Below, one piece after another: positions 18,902-29,193 of a stretch of DNA of 64,000 nt. How positions within the stretch are numbered: the first letter of the stretch is position 1; every line of letters starts with the position of its first letter. The DNA is from Chloroflexota bacterium. GTDB taxonomy: Bacteria; Chloroflexota; Limnocylindria; Limnocylindrales; CSP1-4. The stretch is taken from positions 1 to 64,000 of the forward strand of contig JACPOR010000009.1 of the NCBI GenBank assembly GCA_016191425.1. Direction: 5' to 3'. The notes under the pieces are model-generated. The model did not search any database and was not told where the DNA came from. It saw only the letters and a list, made by a program, of their open reading frames with translations. A program made the position numbers and the translations under genes.

Positions 18902-19135
18902 TCAGAGGATTTCCAGGGACACCGAGCCGCCGTCGCGGGCGGCCGTGACCTTCAGGAGGGTTCGAAGTGCCTTGGCGACGCTGCCGTTTCGGCCGATGAC
19001 CTTGCCCATGTCCTCCTCGGCGACATGCAGCTCGATCACGGTGCCCTCGGCATCCTCGACTTCGGTCACGGTGACCGAAGCGGGATCGTCGACGAGCGTC
19101 TTGGCGACATATTCCACGAGTTCGCGTGCAGCCAT
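18902..19135 (-). CDS. khpA: KH-domain RNA-binding protein KhpA
   Basis: Single-KH protein; in Gram-positives it pairs with KhpB/EloR and affects cell-wall growth and RNA metabolism. 77 residues with the type-II KH signature GKVIGRNGSVAKALRTLL in the second half. It lies between rpsP (six bases downstream of it) and rimM, its usual location. Confidence 0.92.
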   Translation of the reverse strand: MAARELVEYVAKTLVDDPASVTVTEVEDAEGTVIELHVAEEDMGKVIGRNGSVAKALRTLLKVTAARDGGSVSLEIL

Positions 19136-19141
19136 GGCGTT

Positions 19142-19396
19142 CTACCTTCCGGCGGTCACGATGCCGGCAACCCGAAGGAGCCGCGCAACGGTGTCTGAGG
19201 GCTGTGCGCCCTTGGCGAGCCACGCCTTCGCCTTGTCCGCGTCGATGACGATCTCGGCAGGCTCGGCGAGGGGGTTGTAGTGCCCGATCGTCTCGATCGA
19301 GCGACTGTCACGAGCGCTGCGTGAATCGGCGACGACGACGCGATAGGTCGGTGCCTTCTTCGCGCCGACGCGCGTGAGTCGAATGCGAACGGCCAT
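19142..19396 (-). CDS. rpsP: 30S ribosomal protein S16
   Basis: bS16, 84 residues, full length: [40 protein letters not shown] and the C-terminal [18 protein letters not shown]. First gene of the rpsP-khpA-rimM-trmD unit; AGGAGG stands upstream of the ATG. A 46-base gap separates it from the end of the DUF3352 gene. Confidence 0.97.
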   Translation of the reverse strand: MAVRIRLTRVGAKKAPTYRVVVADSRSARDSRSIETIGHYNPLAEPAEIVIDADKAKAWLAKGAQPSDTVARLLRVAGIVTAGR

Positions 19397-19442
19397 GCGG
19401 GATGGTTCCTCCTGTATTCCGGGCCAGTGCCGGCCCGGTAGC

Positions 19443-21350
19443 TTACTTGACGGTGATCACGAGGCGACTTCGGCTGCCCGCACCGGTGGTGACCGTGGCG
19501 TCGCCGAAGCTGGCCACGTGCTCGAGGTAGGGCTTGACCCCCATGATCCAGGTGCCGATGTCGACGCCGGCCGGCAGGTTCGACTCCACGAAGCCGAGCA
19601 GTCCATCGATCGCGACATAGACCTCGGCATCGTTCGGGCTGCCGGTCAGCGAGATCACGCGCTGATACGCCCCGGTCGTGCCGAGGCTGGACTCACTCGT
19701 CGTGTCGAGGACCCGCTCGATGACGCCGTCGCCGACGGCGAGCATGAGAACGTCGTTCTTCGCCGCCAGCGTGAACGAGAGCCGCGCGTCGACGCCGCTG
19801 ATCCCGGAGTCGACGCCGAACCCGGACAGCAACGACCCGAGGTCGCCGAGGTCCACGTTCGTGATGGTCACGCCGGCGTGCTCGCTGTCGTTGACCGTGA
19901 TGTCGGTTCCCGTTGACGCCAGGATGAGCAGGTTGCGGAGTTGGGCGAGGCGAGCCGACACGGCAGCCGCATCGGTTCCCCGGATCAGGACCACCCCGCC
20001 GACAGAATCACCGGTGGGAATGGCCGCCAAACCGAGGTCCTCGACCCACCCCACGACGTTCTCCATCCCACCCACGGCGCTCACGACTTGTTCGAGCTGG
20101 GCGATCGCGGCAGTCTGGTTGGGATCAGCCTTGAGGATCGCCAGCGCGCGCTGGAGGTTCGCCCCCACGCCATGCGCCTCGACGAAGGCGAGGGTGTCGG
20201 CGGGCAATAGCGCCGCGTATCGGCTCGTGGCCGGCGGTGGATCGGTCGGCACGGTACTCGCCAGGTCCGTCTCCGCGACCGGAGGGGACTGCACGTCGAT
20301 CTGGACGGCATCGTCGATGACACGCAGGCCGACGATGACCCAGTCGGGGACCTTCGAGATCAGGGCGGTGTCGACGCCGACGCCAGACGCGAAATCTGCT
20401 GCAATCCCGACGATGGCCTTGCCATCGACAAACACGAGCCCGAGCTGGTCACCCTCGAGGCGTTCGCGCGCCGCCGTGAAGCGTGCGTTCGTGTCCACGC
20501 CCGCCCCGTCGAGGTGAGCATCAATGCCCGCCCGAATGCTCGAGACATCGCCGATCAGCATGAATGAACCGTCGAGAGCACAGGCAAGGTCGTCCTTGAC
20601 GGATTCGATGTCCACGCCGCGGAACGTCTCGAGGGAGCCGGCGGTCCCGAACACGAAACCGCAGGAGACCGAGCCATCGGTCGTCGCGACGACGAGGCCC
20701 TTCGCGGCGCGTTGTGCGCCGGCCATCGCGGTGATCCCATCGGCGGCCACCCCGGCAACCATGGGCCCCGCGAGGAGGGGCTTGATGCGCGCGGCGTAGT
20801 CGACGGACCCGTTGGATGCCGCGGACACGATCCGGTCAAAGGTCTCGTCGAGCTTCTGGGTCAGGACCGACTGGTCGGCAAAGCCGGGGAAATTGGCCAG
20901 CAGGTTGCCGAGGTTCTGGCGCTGATCGCCGGGCAGCTCAGGCCGCGCCTCGACGACCACCACGCTGTCCGCGGGAAGGTAGCGGAGGGCCTCGGGAAGC
21001 GGCCTGGCCCCAAGGAGGACGGCCGCCGCTATCGCGCCGGCCGTCGCGAGGGCGGCGACGCCTCCGGCGACGATCCACCGGGTGCGGCTCCGGCCCATGG
21101 CCCCGCGGCCGGACGGCGCGACGACGCTGGCAACCGATGCGGTGGCGGCGTGGTCCTCGGCGTCGGAGCTCTCCGCGCCAGGATGTCCGGGAATGTCGGA
21201 CCGTCCTTGCGGCTCGCTCCCACCGGGGACGCCAAGCGGGGCCTGGGGGATCTCGTCGGTCGCGGGTGCCGCGTCGGACGGGACGATGACGGGCTCTGGG
21301 GGCGCGAGATCGAGAACTGCGGGCCCAACTTGCGGATCGCGTTCGATCAT
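19443..21350 (-). CDS. DUF3352 family membrane-anchored protein, function unknown
   Basis: 635 residues. The first 85 are Pro/Ala/Asp-rich and probably cytoplasmic and disordered, followed by one membrane segment ([19 protein letters not shown], about residues 90-115) and a large extracellular region beginning [20 protein letters not shown], the typical opening of DUF3352. The fold repeats itself: a second block starts [20 protein letters not shown] near residue 380. The ATG has GGAGGT six bases upstream, and that site overlaps the ffh stop codon, so it is translationally coupled to ffh. The family is frequent in Chloroflexota and Cyanobacteria and has no established role. Confidence 0.85.
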   Translation of the reverse strand: MIERDPQVGPAVLDLAPPEPVIVPSDAAPATDEIPQAPLGVPGGSEPQGRSDIPGHPGAESSDAEDHAATASVASVVAPSGRGAMGRSRTRWIVAGGVAALATAGAIAAAVLLGARPLPEALRYLPADSVVVVEARPELPGDQRQNLGNLLANFPGFADQSVLTQKLDETFDRIVSAASNGSVDYAARIKPLLAGPMVAGVAADGITAMAGAQRAAKGLVVATTDGSVSCGFVFGTAGSLETFRGVDIESVKDDLACALDGSFMLIGDVSSIRAGIDAHLDGAGVDTNARFTAARERLEGDQLGLVFVDGKAIVGIAADFASGVGVDTALISKVPDWVIVGLRVIDDAVQIDVQSPPVAETDLASTVPTDPPPATSRYAALLPADTLAFVEAHGVGANLQRALAILKADPNQTAAIAQLEQVVSAVGGMENVVGWVEDLGLAAIPTGDSVGGVVLIRGTDAAAVSARLAQLRNLLILASTGTDITVNDSEHAGVTITNVDLGDLGSLLSGFGVDSGISGVDARLSFTLAAKNDVLMLAVGDGVIERVLDTTSESSLGTTGAYQRVISLTGSPNDAEVYVAIDGLLGFVESNLPAGVDIGTWIMGVKPYLEHVASFGDATVTTGAGSRSRLVITVK

Positions 21351-21354
21351 CTCG

Positions 21355-22463
21355 CTACCTCCGGCCCACGAGGCTGCCGGCGAGCCCCTTGCGCTGCATG
21401 CCCGAGAACTGCTTCATCAGCTTCTGCATGTCGGCGAACTGCTTCATCAGCCGGTTCACCTCCGGCAGGGTCGTTCCTGAACCGACGGCAATCCGCCTCC
21501 TGCGCGACGCGTTGAGAACGCCCGGGTCCCGCCGCTCCCTCGTTCCTGGGCCCGTTCCACGAGGGTCAGGACGTCGCCCATGCCCAGGATCCGGCCGGCC
21601 AGGCGATCTGGATGGAAGACGTCCAGGGCATCCGACTTCTCGCCGGTGCCGAGGAACTTCACCGGAATGCCGGTCACTGAGGCGATCGACAGCGCGGCGC
21701 CGCCTCGAGCGTCTCCGTCCACCTTCGTGAGGACGAGCCCGGTGAGCGGAACCGAGGCGGCGAACGCCTGGGCCACGGTCACGGCCTCCTGGCCCGTCAT
21801 TGCGTCAACGACGAGGAGCGTTTCGACCGGATGGACCGCTGCATTGACGGCGGCGATCTCGGCCATCAGCGCATCGTCGATGGTGAGGCGTCCGGCCGTG
21901 TCGATGATCACCGTATCCCGGACCAGGCGCCTGGCCGCCTCGACGCCGCCGCGGGCAATATCGACGACCGACGTGCCGACGGGGGCCCGGTGGACCGGGA
22001 TGTCGAGCGCCTTCCCCAGCGTCTCGAGCTGGTCACCTGCAGCGGGACGGTATGGGTCGGCCGCGACGAGCAGGGGGCGGCGGCCAAGCTTGACGGTGTG
22101 CCGGGCTAACTTTGCGGCCGTCGTGGTCTTGCCCGACCCCTGGAGGCCGACGAGGGAGATGACAGCGGGATTGCCCTGGAGCTGGAGGGCACGCCCGCCG
22201 ACGCCGAGCAGGGCCACGAGCTCGTCGTGGACGATCTTCACCACCTGCTGGCCGGCGGACAGGCTACCGAGGATCTCGGCCCCGATTGCCTGCTCTCGGA
22301 CGCGGACGATGAAGTCCCTGACGACGCGGAAGTTGACGTCCGCCTCAAGCAGGGTGAGGCGGATCTCGCGCATCGCGACATCGACGTCGGCTTCGGAGAT
22401 CCGGCCGCGGCCGGTGAGGGACGCCAGCGTCTGACGCAGGCGATCGCTCAGGACATCGAACAC
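21355..22463 (-). pseudogene. ffh: Signal recognition particle protein Ffh, M domain interrupted
   Basis: Ffh binds 4.5S RNA and signal sequences and delivers ribosomes to FtsY. From GTG at 22463 the N and G domains are complete: GLQGSGKTTTAAKLARHTVK, DTAGRLTIDDALMAEI, TKVDGDARGG. After GDVLTLVERAQE the frame leaves the family and continues into DUF-like nonsense. Another frame then supplies ERRDPGVLNASRRRRIAVGS and LPEVNRLMKQFADMQKLMKQ, the end of the M domain, stopping at 21355. Roughly 80-90 codons with the signal-peptide groove are missing. The join (21537-21565) is an inverted repeat of 7 bp. Essential gene, so mis-assembly is suspected. Confidence 0.85.
21537..21565. repeat. 7-bp inverted repeat at the ffh lesion
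   Basis: CCCTCGT (21537-21543) and ACGAGGG (21559-21565) are exact reverse complements separated by 15 bases. The first arm spans the join to the ERRDPG segment and the other lies in the intact TLVERAQE segment. Confidence 0.8.
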
Positions 22464-22558
22464 GGGTCTGGTGGTGCTCCTGATTGATCTCGGTGCCGGC
22501 GCCGCGCCGTCGGGCGGGCCGGTTGGTGCGCGGATTCTGGCGACACCGGGGCTCCGGG

Positions 22559-22567
22559 AGTGTAACG
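22559..22567 (-). promoter_or_regulatory. -10-like promoter of ffh
   Basis: GCGT-TACACT-CCCGG on the minus strand (TACACT 22564-22559), about 95 bases upstream of the ffh GTG and just past the stop of the lipoprotein gene. Same TAnACT-CC form as other promoters in the window; AGGAG precedes the ffh start by about 14 bases. Confidence 0.45.
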
Positions 22568-22569
22568 CA

Positions 22570-23532
22570 TCACCCTCCGGGCACCCGCGGCTTGATCGTG
22601 AACGGAATCGACGACCTCTTCGATCCGTCACGAACGATGAGCGAGTACGTGCCGGTCCCCGGATCCGGTACGTCAAACCGGGCGAGCAGATTGGGCACCG
22701 TGACGGCAGGCTTCAGCACGACGGTCGACTGGCTGTGCCCATCGGCCCTTGCCGATACCACCGAGCCGTCGGGCAGGCTGAGGCCGACGTTGGCGCCGGT
22801 AAAGGCGAACCCTCCCGCGAAGGTGCCCCGATAACGGGCCGAGTAGAACACCGTCAGGGCCAGCGTGTCGGCGGGCAGCTCGAGGGCCCAATCCGGTATG
22901 TCGGCGCGGATCTCGCCGGAGGTCAGGGTGACGGTGAGCGCACCAGCGGTCGCCTTCCCCGCGAGCGCCAATGGCACCGGGTCGAGGGTGACACGAGGCT
23001 GGGCACTTTCGATGAACGGCACGATCACGACGTGCTCCTCCGGCCGGCCGATCCGGACGGCTGCGGCCGCGACGTCGAACGTGCCGTCAACATCGAACTG
23101 GATCGTCATCGCGACGGATCCGCCGGCCTCGATGTCCGGGACCACCGTTCCGCGCACGGGCTCCACGGTCTGGCTTCCATCGTCGAGCTGGATCGGCACG
23201 CCGAGTGTCGCAACGTCCGCTCCGGGATTCTCGAGCCGGATGTCGACATCCACGAACCCACCGCCCTCGTCGATGACGGAGGTCGCCGAATCGATGTTGA
23301 TCACGAGGCCCGCGTACCACGCGGTTGCGTCAAGCTGATACGCGGTCGTGACGGGTGTCGGGACCGGCGTCGCGGCTGCGGTGATGACCGGCGCTGGCGT
23401 CGCATCGAGACTGCAGCCAGCGGCGATCACGCCGGCGAGAACGCCCAGGACGGCGGTGCGGACGGATCGCTGGATGGAGCGATGGACGGATCGCTGGATG
23501 GAGCGATGGACGGAGCGCTGACGGAGCTGCAG
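22570..23532 (-). CDS. Secreted lipoprotein with unknown function, start codon uncertain
   Basis: A hydrophobic signal peptide ends in the lipobox LAGVIAAGC, so the mature protein is predicted to be lipid-anchored outside the membrane through LspA processing. The rest is beta-rich and Thr/Pro/Val-rich; DVDIRLENPGADVATLGVPI and similar blocks suggest immunoglobulin-like or FxLD-type domains, but I do not recognise a family. No ATG, GTG or TTG lies in frame between the ftsY stop and the signal core; the coordinate marks a CTG. The N-terminal coding region contains a 24-base tandem repeat encoding QRSVHRSI twice, giving a very basic n-region. Confidence 0.6.
   Translation of the reverse strand: MQLRQRSVHRSIQRSVHRSIQRSVRTAVLGVLAGVIAAGCSLDATPAPVITAAATPVPTPVTTAYQLDATAWYAGLVINIDSATSVIDEGGGFVDVDIRLENPGADVATLGVPIQLDDGSQTVEPVRGTVVPDIEAGGSVAMTIQFDVDGTFDVAAAAVRIGRPEEHVVIVPFIESAQPRVTLDPVPLALAGKATAGALTVTLTSGEIRADIPDWALELPADTLALTVFYSARYRGTFAGGFAFTGANVGLSLPDGSVVSARADGHSQSTVVLKPAVTVPNLLARFDVPDPGTGTYSLIVRDGSKRSSIPFTIKPRVPGG
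23461..23520. repeat. 24-bp tandem repeat, about 2.4 copies
   Basis: The sequence alternates two related 12-base halves (GATGGACGGATC and GCTGGATGGAGC on +), about five halves in all. On the minus strand it encodes repeated RSVHRSIQ before the lipoprotein signal core. The period is a multiple of three, so copy-number change would keep the frame. Confidence 0.85.
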
Positions 23533-23563
23533 GCGGATCGCGGCGCCGTCGGCCGTTGACGTC

Positions 23564-24496
23564 TCACGGCCCTGGCGTACCGTACAGGGCGGTGATGAAC
23601 GCCCCGGGATCGAAGGGCAGCAGATCCCGTGACCCCTCCCCCACTCCGACATAGCGCACCGGGATCTTGAGATGATCCTCGATCGCAAACACGATCCCGC
23701 CGCGCGCGCTCGAATCGAGCTTCGTGAGGACGATGCCGGTCAGGCCGACTGCCTGGTGGAAGGCCGCCGCCTGTGCGAGCCCGTTCTGACCAGTTGTGGC
23801 GTCAAGCACGAAGAGCGTCTCCGGCTGCGCCCCGGGCAGACGGCGGTCCACGATTCGACGAATCTTCGCAAGCTCGTCCATCAGGTTCTGCTTCGTGTGG
23901 AGGCGGCCCGCGGTGTCGATGATCACGATGTCCGCACCCCTCGCCACCCCGGCGTCGAGGGCGTCGAAGACGACTGCGCCCGGATCCGCTCCAGGCGCGT
24001 GGGCGACCATGTCCACACCGGCCCGATCGGCCCAGATTCGAAGCTGCTCCGAGGCCGCGGCCCGAAACGTGTCGGCAGCGGCGAGAACGACGCGCCGGCC
24101 GGCGAGGGATTCCCGGATGGCGAGCTTGCCGATCGTCGTTGTCTTGCCGGTGCCGTTGACGCCGACCACCAGCACGACGATCGGATGACCCGGAACGGTC
24201 GGCCTGAGATCCCAGTCCGGGTCGCGTGGCACGAGCAGGCCGGCGAGCGCGGTGCGCACCGCCGCCCCCGGCGACTCCGGGTCGCGGATCTCGCGCGCCG
24301 ATGCCACGACCCGGGCGGCGAGGGACGCGCCGAGATCGCCACCGATCAATGCCTCTTCGGCAATCTCCCACGCCTCCTCACGGACGGCCGACACCCCGAA
24401 GAGGCCACGCAGGCGGGACATGAACCCACCCCGCGAGCGGCTCAGGCCGGAGTCGAGATCCCCGGCGGGCACGTCGACGGGCGGATCCAGTGTCAT
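23564..24496 (-). CDS. ftsY: Signal recognition particle receptor FtsY
   Basis: SRP receptor GTPase that docks the Ffh-ribosome complex at the membrane. 310 residues, short because the acidic A domain of E. coli FtsY is nearly absent; an N-terminal [18 protein letters not shown] helix may serve as membrane contact. Motifs: [57 protein letters not shown] and the closing [17 protein letters not shown]. Overlaps the smc stop by four bases, in canonical smc-ftsY order. Confidence 0.95.
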   Translation of the reverse strand: MTLDPPVDVPAGDLDSGLSRSRGGFMSRLRGLFGVSAVREEAWEIAEEALIGGDLGASLAARVVASAREIRDPESPGAAVRTALAGLLVPRDPDWDLRPTVPGHPIVVLVVGVNGTGKTTTIGKLAIRESLAGRRVVLAAADTFRAAASEQLRIWADRAGVDMVAHAPGADPGAVVFDALDAGVARGADIVIIDTAGRLHTKQNLMDELAKIRRIVDRRLPGAQPETLFVLDATTGQNGLAQAAAFHQAVGLTGIVLTKLDSSARGGIVFAIEDHLKIPVRYVGVGEGSRDLLPFDPGAFITALYGTPGP

Positions 24497-27400
24497 TCGG
24501 CAGCCCCCGGTCCAACGGCCACTGCCGCCCGTCCACGATCTGCCAGCTCGGTCGCCTCGTCCAGGCGGAGGCTGATGACTCGCGAGACCGAGTCGTCGCC
24601 GACCGTGACGCCATACAGGGCGTCAGCGATCTCGATCGTGCCCCGGTTGTGGGTGATCACCACGAACTGGGTCGCCTCGGCGAGCTCCCGAAGAGCCTCC
24701 GTGAACCGTCCGACATTGGCTTCATCGAGGGCAGCGTCGACCTCGTCCAGCACGCAGAACGGCACGGGCCGGACCTCGAGCATGGCGAACAGGAGGGCGA
24801 CCGCCGTCAGCGCCCGCTCGCCACCGGACAACATCGCGAGGGCCTGGGCCTTCTTGCCGGGAGGACGGGCGACGATCTCGATCCCGGTCGAAGCGAGATC
24901 GGTGGGGTCCGTCAGCGAGAGGCGCGCGAACCCGCCTCCGAAGAGCTGCCGGAAGCGACGATCGAACGCGGTTTCCAGCGCCCCGAACGTGGTCCGGAAC
25001 TGGTCCGAGATCATCGTGTCCAGCTCGTTGATCAGGGCCCTCGTCTGGTCGATGGCGGCGCGGAGATCGGCGTGCTGCTCCTCCAGCACTTCGAGGCGCG
25101 CACGAACCGCGACGTACTCCTCGACCGCGAACGGGCTCGCGGCGCCGAGATCGTGGTATCGCCGTCGAAGCGATCCCAGGCGGCCGGGGCTCGGCGCAGG
25201 CGTCTCGGGCGTCGACGCTGCCCAGATCAGCCCGGCGGCCTCCAGGGCGGCCACGAGGATCTCCGCGTCCTCCGCATCCACGACATCGCTCGGCATGTGC
25301 GCCGGGCCGGCCCCCGGCTCGGACCCGGTCGCGGCCGGAATTTCGACCGGACTGCCATGACCGGCGGCTAGCGCGGCCAGATGCCGGACGCTCAGCGGCG
25401 CGAGGCCCCCGAGTTCGGCGAGCAACTGCTCCCTGAGGGCCTCCAGGCCGAGGCGGGTTTCCAGATCGTGGTGCTCCGCCACCCGGGCCGTGTCCTCGGC
25501 CGCTCGAAGCCGCACGCGAGCGGTTGCGGCGGCCCGTTCAGCCGTGGCAAGTCGGGCGCGCTCGTCCGTATCGGCGGCGACCAAGGCGTTGAGCGCCGCC
25601 CGCGCCTCGTCGTCACGCGCCGTCGCCTCGGCCAGCCGGGAACCCAGCGCGTCTGTCTCGGCGTCGACCCGCCGCTCTCGGTCGATCATCGCCGCGATCG
25701 CCGCTTCCGCCGAAAGGATGCGCGATTCGTCGAGGTTCAGGGATGCCTCGGCCGCAGCCCGTGTCCGCTCGACCTCCCGCCGAGCGGCATCGACCTCACG
25801 GAGCTGGCCGGCCAGCCGGTCGCGACGGCCGCGAAGCTCGTCGACCCGGGCTCGCCAGGTGATGATCGCCTCGCGTGTCGCGCCATCGGCCGATGGCGAG
25901 GGAACGGTCACCGGTTCCGGAATTGACGCTCGCGCGCGCTGGACCTCTGCCTCGTGGCGCTGGACCTGGGCCAGCTGCCAGGCTGCTTCGCGGACCAGTG
26001 CCTCCTGCCGTCGCGCAACCAGACGCTCTGCTTCCTCGGCTCGCCGTCGCTCGCTGCTCGCCGCCGCTTCGGTCACTCGGGCCTCATCGAGAGCAGCCCG
26101 CTTCCCCGCCAGGGTCGCGGCGGCCGTTGCGGCGGCGGCCGCACGTGCCGCGGCGGCCTGCTCGGCGAGGCGCAATTCCTCGGTCGCTCGTTCGTGGTGG
26201 GCTCGACGCTCGAGGGTTCCATCGGCCGCGCCGAGACGGACGGTCACCTCACCGACAACGGCGGACCCGTCACGGGGCACGACCACCCACCCCGATGGGA
26301 GATACGGCTGGAGTTCGAGCGCGGCCGTCAGATCGGGTACCCACACCGCACGCGCGAGCAACCGACCGGCCGCGCCGGTCGCGTCCCGGCGCAGGGCGTC
26401 GCGAAGGAAGCCGCCGCGCGTGGCCGAAAGCCGTTGCGCGAGGTCCGCTTCCGGCGTGCCCGTGTCCGGGTTCCGTCGCGTGCTCGCCGCCGTGGTGATG
26501 CCGTCCACGACCACCGCGAGGCCGCGCTCGCTCAGGTGTTGACGGAGTGCCTCACGGGTCGTGAGATAGGCCCGCCCCGCGCCGGCCATGGCGGCGTCGA
26601 TCGCAGCACGCAATCCCGGGTCAACGACGAGTCCGTCATCGAGACGGCGGGCACCCCGTGCTCGTACAGGAAGCGGGCGTAGGCCGGCGGATACATATTG
26701 AACCAAACCGGCCCGGGCTCGAAGTCCTCGCTGTTGCTGGGCGGCGGAAGGGCCGCGCGACCGCCGCCGATCATGATGAGATCGGCCGTCGGAGCGTCGA
26801 TGGGCCAAATGAGCTGCACACTGTCGCGGGCCTCATCGATGGCATGCCAAGCGAGCCACCCACAATCTTGGGAGCGCTGACGCGGATCATCGGGCACAGT
26901 CCAGCGGAGACATGCCGCTCGGCGTCCGCGAGCCGCCGATCGGCCTGCTCCGCCTCGGCGGCTCGCGCCGCGGCCGCCCGTCGGAGAGCGGCATCATCCG
27001 CACCCCGCGCGGCATCGACACCCTCGAGATGCGCGACTTCCGCGAGGGCGGCCGCGAGATCCCGTTCCGCTTCGGCGAGCGAGGCCTCCAGCGCCAGATC
27101 CCGTTCCGGGATTGGGACCGCGAGGCGGCGGCGCTGCACGACGAGGTCCGCTTCGGCGGCGGCTCGTTCCTGGTCGAGGCGCTCGCGATCCCGGGCGAGG
27201 GCATCCCGCTCGGATTGCTGCCGGCCTTCCTCGAGCTGGACGGCGGTGAGGATCGAGCGGGCCTCGTCGGCCGCGCGCCGGAGCACGTGTGCGCTCCGGG
27301 ACCGTTCGTCGAGCGCTGCGGCCGCAGACGCCGAGGCGGATTCGAGCACGCTCAGCTGATTGAGCGACGCATTGACTTCGGCGCGAATCTTGCCGAGCTC

Positions 27401-28147
27401 GGCGGCCGACGATGCGATCCCCAGGGCGGCGTCGTGCCATCGGACGTGGGCGCTGGCAAGGAGCGCGTCGAGCAATTCGTCGCCCGCGGTCTGGCGCGAC
27501 GTGGCCTGCTCGGCCTGAGCTGCGAGCCGCCGGACCTGGGGCCGCAGCTCGGCCACGATATCCTCGACACGGGCGAGGTTCGCCTCCGATTCGGCAAGCT
27601 GCTCCTCCGCTCGGCGCCGCCGACGCTCGTGACGTCGAACGCCGGCAACCTCCTCGAACAGCGGACGGCGTTCCTCCGGTCGTAGCGCGAGGGCCTGGTC
27701 GACCATCCCCTGCCCAATGAACAGGAAGGCATTCTCGGCAAGATGGGCGCCATCCAGGAGGTCAACGAGGTCGCGCAACCGCACTCGCTGGCGGTTCAGC
27801 AGGTATTCGTTCTCTCCCGAGCGGTAGAGCCGACGACCCAGCTCGACGATGCCGAAATCGACCGGCAGCATGCCATCGCCGTTGTCAAGCGTGAGTTGGA
27901 CATCGGCCATGCCGACGGCAGCGCGTCGATCCGAGCCGGCCCAGATGACATCCTCCGCCTTCCGCGATCGAAGCGCCCGACCCTGCTCTCCCAGAGTCCA
28001 GCGGAGGGCGTCGGCCAGGTTGCTCTTGCCGGAGCCATTGGGACCCACGACGGCACTGATTCCGGGCCCGAAGGTCACCACGGTGCGCTCGGCAAAGGAC
28101 TTGAACCCTTGCAGCCGGACGGACAGGAGCCGAGCGGGAGCCGTCAC
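24493..28147 (-). pseudogene. smc: Chromosome segregation protein SMC, interrupted before the hinge
   Basis: SMC is the condensin ATPase that organises the chromosome. N-part (about 26890-28147): head lobe with Walker A GPNGSGKSN and Q-loop GQGMVDQALALRPEERR, then about 230 residues of coiled coil ending ERHVSAGL. C-part (24493 to about 26650): from RRLDDGLVVDPGLRAAIDAA, the second part of the hinge (VVVDGI..., WVVVPRDGSAVVGEVTVRLG), the returning coiled coil, SGGERALTAVALLFAML and Walker B FCVLDEVDAALD. Between them the rest of the first coil and the hinge start are missing and about 250 bases of unrelated coding-looking sequence stand instead, out of frame. Overlaps rnc and ftsY by four bases. 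scpA/scpB are not in the window. Confidence 0.85.
26640..26897 (-). other. Foreign-looking coding fragment inside smc
   Basis: A minus-strand frame unrelated to SMC reads DCGWLAWHAIDEARDSVQ, then LIWPIDAPTADLIMIGGG and FNMYPPAYARFLYEHGVP. The residue mix (many W, F, Y, P) is globular, not coiled coil. Third-codon positions are about 80 percent G/C, lower than neighbouring genes, suggesting a real coding piece of other origin. I cannot assign a family. Its left junction (about 26645) and right junction (about 26890-26915) each carry a 5-bp inverted repeat (CCGTC/GACGG and AGCGG/CCGCT). No transposase or terminal repeats. Confidence 0.5.
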
Positions 28148-28869
28148 GCCGGGTCACCGTCCGCGGCGTCGGCAGTATCGCGAGCCGTGAGTGTGATCAG
28201 CGCTTCGGCCGCCGCGTTGGTCTCGGCGATGCGACGCGAGGGCCCCAGGCCGGTGCCGACCGATGCGCCTTCGACCATCACGTCGATGCGAAAGACCTTC
28301 TCATGATCGGGCCCCGCGGCTTCCAGGACGCGATATTCGGGACGCGCTCCAGTTCGATGCTGAGTCCACTCCTGGAGGCGACTCTTCGGGCTCTTGAGCG
28401 CGGTGGCGCCGAGCGATGAGGTGAGTTCAGGCTCGGCGATCCCGGCGAACCACGGCGCCACCGCATCCCAGCCGAGATCGAGGAATACGGCGCCGACCAG
28501 CGCTTCAAGGCCCGAGGCCAGGAGGGATGGGCGAACGCGGCCGCCGCGCGATGCCTCGCCTTCGCCCAGCCGGAGCGCCTCGCCGATCCCGATTCGCGAG
28601 GCGATGTCGGCCAGTCCGGTGGTACTCACGATGGCCGCGCGACGGGACGACAGAAGCCCCTCATCGTCCGAAGGGTGCCGGCGATACAGCTCCTGCGAGA
28701 CGATGATGCTGATCACGGCATCCCCGAGGAATTCGAGTCGCTCGTTATGCCCGGCGACGCCGTCCGGGTGCTCGTGCAGCCATGAGGAGTGCGTCAGCGC
28801 CTGGGCTATGATCGCCCGGTCGCGGATGGGCACGCCGAGGCGGGCAATGAGGGCATCGATCCGATCCAC
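28144..28869 (-). CDS. rnc: Ribonuclease III
   Basis: Double-strand-specific endonuclease that processes rRNA precursors and structured mRNAs. 241 residues: the RNase III signature NERLEFLGDAVISIIVSQ with catalytic E and D near residue 45, a second acidic site EALVGAVFLDLGW, and a C-terminal dsRNA-binding domain starting SPKSRLQEWTQHRTG and ending ETNAAAEALITL. Overlaps smc by four bases; acpP-rnc-smc-ftsY order is standard. Confidence 0.96.
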   Translation of the reverse strand: MDRIDALIARLGVPIRDRAIIAQALTHSSWLHEHPDGVAGHNERLEFLGDAVISIIVSQELYRRHPSDDEGLLSSRRAAIVSTTGLADIASRIGIGEALRLGEGEASRGGRVRPSLLASGLEALVGAVFLDLGWDAVAPWFAGIAEPELTSSLGATALKSPKSRLQEWTQHRTGARPEYRVLEAAGPDHEKVFRIDVMVEGASVGTGLGPSRRIAETNAAAEALITLTARDTADAADGDPA

Positions 28870-28925
28870 GCCGCGTGTCGGTTCCGCGTCTCCCGGATCG
28901 GCGCCAGAGGTCCGAGGAATCTCCC

Positions 28926-29162
28926 TCAGGAGGTCCGCTCGTCGATGTAGTCGGCCGCGTCCTGGACGGTCCTGATCCGCTCGGCATCCTCGTCCGAGAT
29001 CTCGGTTCCGAACTCCTCCTCGAGACTCATGATGAGCTCGACGAGATCCAGGGAATCGGCGTTGAGATCGTCGACGAACGACGCCTCGGGCTTGACCTCA
29101 TCCTCGTCGACACCGAGCTGCTCGATGACGATCTTCTTGAGTCGCTCGTAGGTTGTGGCCAC
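28926..29162 (-). CDS. acpP: Acyl carrier protein
   Basis: Carries fatty-acyl chains on a 4'-phosphopantetheine attached to the serine of [15 protein letters not shown] (about Ser38). 78 residues, strongly acidic, full length. It follows nusB after 31 bases and precedes rnc, and with plsX upstream marks a lipid-synthesis segment. Confidence 0.97.
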   Translation of the reverse strand: MATTYERLKKIVIEQLGVDEDEVKPEASFVDDLNADSLDLVELIMSLEEEFGTEISDEDAERIRTVQDAADYIDERTS

Positions 29163-29193
29163 TAGTTCCCTCCTGAGGGTCTCGGACCGGCGG

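Noticed and set aside
21355-22463. Intein or group II intron in ffh or smc
   Set aside because: The genes have lost sequence. Apart from about 250 bases in smc nothing is inserted, which is far too short for an intron or intein, and there are no splicing motifs.
24493-24900. ABC transporter ATPase
   Set aside because: The SGGER and Walker B motifs belong to the SMC C-terminal head; the adjacent coiled coil and hinge settle it.
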